DNA of 12,671 nucleotides, from contig JACPRT010000032.1 in the NCBI GenBank assembly GCA_016189845.1, forward strand, positions 1 through 12,671. Direction: 5' to 3'. Under the pieces are notes generated by a model. It was not told the origin of the DNA, ran no database searches, and saw only the letters and a program-made list of their open reading frames with translations. The position numbers and the translations under genes were made by a program. The DNA comes from Chloroflexota bacterium. GTDB taxonomy: Bacteria; Chloroflexota; Dehalococcoidia; Lucifugimonadales; Lucifugimonadaceae. Position 1 is the stretch's first letter; the number at the start of each line of letters is the position of its first letter. Positions 11,924 through 12,671 of this stretch are shown in pieces.

Positions 11924-12671
11924 ATGATTCGTCGACTGATACCTCTCTTCATCGGGCTGGCTGCGCTGGCGCTGGTTGCCTGCGAGACCCCGGTCGCCAG
12001 TCCGGTCAACACGCCGACCCCGGCACCCACGGCAACGCCGCCCCCGACTCCGACGCCGACCCCCACGCCCGTCCCGGTTAGCGCGCCAGCTGCGGCAGTT
12101 CTGGCGGAATCGATGCGCGTTGCCATCGCGCAGGCCGGATCGTTCCACGTCGACATGGAACTGAATATCGCCGTGAGCACCCAGGGCCTCAGCCTGGACA
12201 TCCCGTTCAAGTTCAACGGCGATTTTCAGGCGCCCGACAAGACGCGCGGTTCAGTGAACGCCTCGGTGCTGGGTTTCGCGCTGAACACCGAATTCGTGAA
12301 GATCGGCGACAGGTCGTGGATCAAAGATCCCCAGACAGGACAGTGGCAGGCGGGCGAGGGCGCGGAGGGCATCGTGCCGTTCAGCCCGGACGACTTCCTC
12401 GGCGACGAGTTCCTGGCTAGTGCTGACTCGCCTGTGACCGGACTGACGCTCGCGGGCACCGAGACACTGGATGGGACCCAGGTGTGGCATTACACAGCCA
12501 CGATCTCCGCCGACAAGTTGGACGTCAAGGGCGGCGACTTCAAGCTCGACGTGTACGTCGGGGTCGCCGACCAGCTGCCGCGCAAGATTACGATGAAGGG
12601 CGAGGTCGACCTGGGCAGCACCATGGAAGGCCAGGAGGCCTCCCAGGTCCCGCTGCCGACCGGGCCTGCGA
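11924..12671 (+). CDS. lipoprotein, LppX/LprAFG-like (partial, 3' end outside window)
   Basis: The frame from ATG 11924 is open to the window edge, giving 249 residues. MIRRLIPLFIGLAALALVAC is a signal peptide ending in a lipobox LVAC with Cys20. Residues about 26-55 are a Thr/Pro-rich linker (TPTPAPTATPPPTPTPTPTP). From about residue 57 the domain looks like the LppX_LprAFG / LolA-type half-barrel: AAVLAESMRVAIAQAGSFHV, then a hydrophobic strand, FVKIGDRSWIKDPQTGQW (a typical xYxxDxxWxxxP block), a second long strand region, then LDVYVGVADQLPRKITMKGE. Homologues carry lipids or glycolipids at the cell surface in mycobacteria; members in other phyla are uncharacterised. The ribosome binding site (AGGTG, 8 nt upstream) is moderate. 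The actual ligand is unknown. Confidence 0.88.
   Translation, partial: MIRRLIPLFIGLAALALVACETPVASPVNTPTPAPTATPPPTPTPTPTPVPVSAPAAAVLAESMRVAIAQAGSFHVDMELNIAVSTQGLSLDIPFKFNGDFQAPDKTRGSVNASVLGFALNTEFVKIGDRSWIKDPQTGQWQAGEGAEGIVPFSPDDFLGDEFLASADSPVTGLTLAGTETLDGTQVWHYTATISADKLDVKGGDFKLDVYVGVADQLPRKITMKGEVDLGSTMEGQEASQVPLPTGPA

Noticed and set aside
1..12671. CRISPR arrays, tRNA or rRNA genes, insertion sequences, integrase or terminal repeats
   Set aside because: I looked for regular direct repeats, tRNA-like cloverleaf ends and transposase motifs and found none. The only repeats are short operators and Pro/Thr linker codons.

Overview
The window is high-GC bacterial DNA, most likely from a member of the Chloroflexota (SAR202/Dehalococcoidia-like) or a similar uncultured soil or marine lineage. 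The reasons are two lipoproteins with long Thr/Pro/Ala-rich linkers directly after the lipidated cysteine, heavy use of GTG and TTG starts, and a gene mix of peptide-type ABC transporter parts, Ldh2-type and Gfo/Idh/MocA-type dehydrogenases and small toxin-antitoxin genes. The taxonomic call is an inference from style; no marker gene is present.

Layout. 1-2032 (minus strand): a covalent-flavin (BBE-type) oxidase, then a small cytosolic-protein gene broken by two frameshifts, then a small two-helix membrane protein. 2033-2690: a gene-poor stretch with a possible 54-codon ORF and a plus-strand remnant that resembles the end of a lectin-like domain. 2692-3323 (minus): a Phd/YefM-type antitoxin and PIN-domain (VapC) toxin, overlapping by 4 nt, with tandem 9-bp repeats upstream. 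3352-4395 (minus): Ldh2/MDH2-type malate/lactate dehydrogenase. 4468-4809 (minus): YkvA-like DUF1232 membrane protein.

4832-8737 (plus): a sigma70-like promoter inside a short ORF that looks like the truncated 5' end of a TIM-barrel isomerase gene, then a family-5 substrate-binding lipoprotein, a 14-bp hairpin with an adjacent palindrome, and two DppB/DppC-type permeases. No ATPase gene follows; the next gene is convergent and overlaps the last permease by 59 nt.

8679-10237 (minus): a 120-residue protein that looks like a stand-alone Gfo/Idh/MocA C-terminal domain, joined by TAATG to a full-length Gfo/Idh/MocA oxidoreductase. 10330-10821 (plus): zinc-ribbon NUDIX hydrolase. 10829-11719 (minus): 3-hydroxyacid (3-hydroxyisobutyrate/tartronate semialdehyde) dehydrogenase with a good promoter. 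11924 to the window end (plus): the first 249 codons of an LppX/LprAFG-like lipoprotein.

The central genes fit uptake of a small organic solute followed by NAD(P)-linked oxidation or reduction of hydroxy acids or sugars, but the substrate cannot be read from sequence. I see no clear new defence or mobile system. The most interesting items are the stand-alone MocA-like C-terminal domain, the apparent erosion of several small genes, and the regulatory architecture between the binding protein and the permeases.
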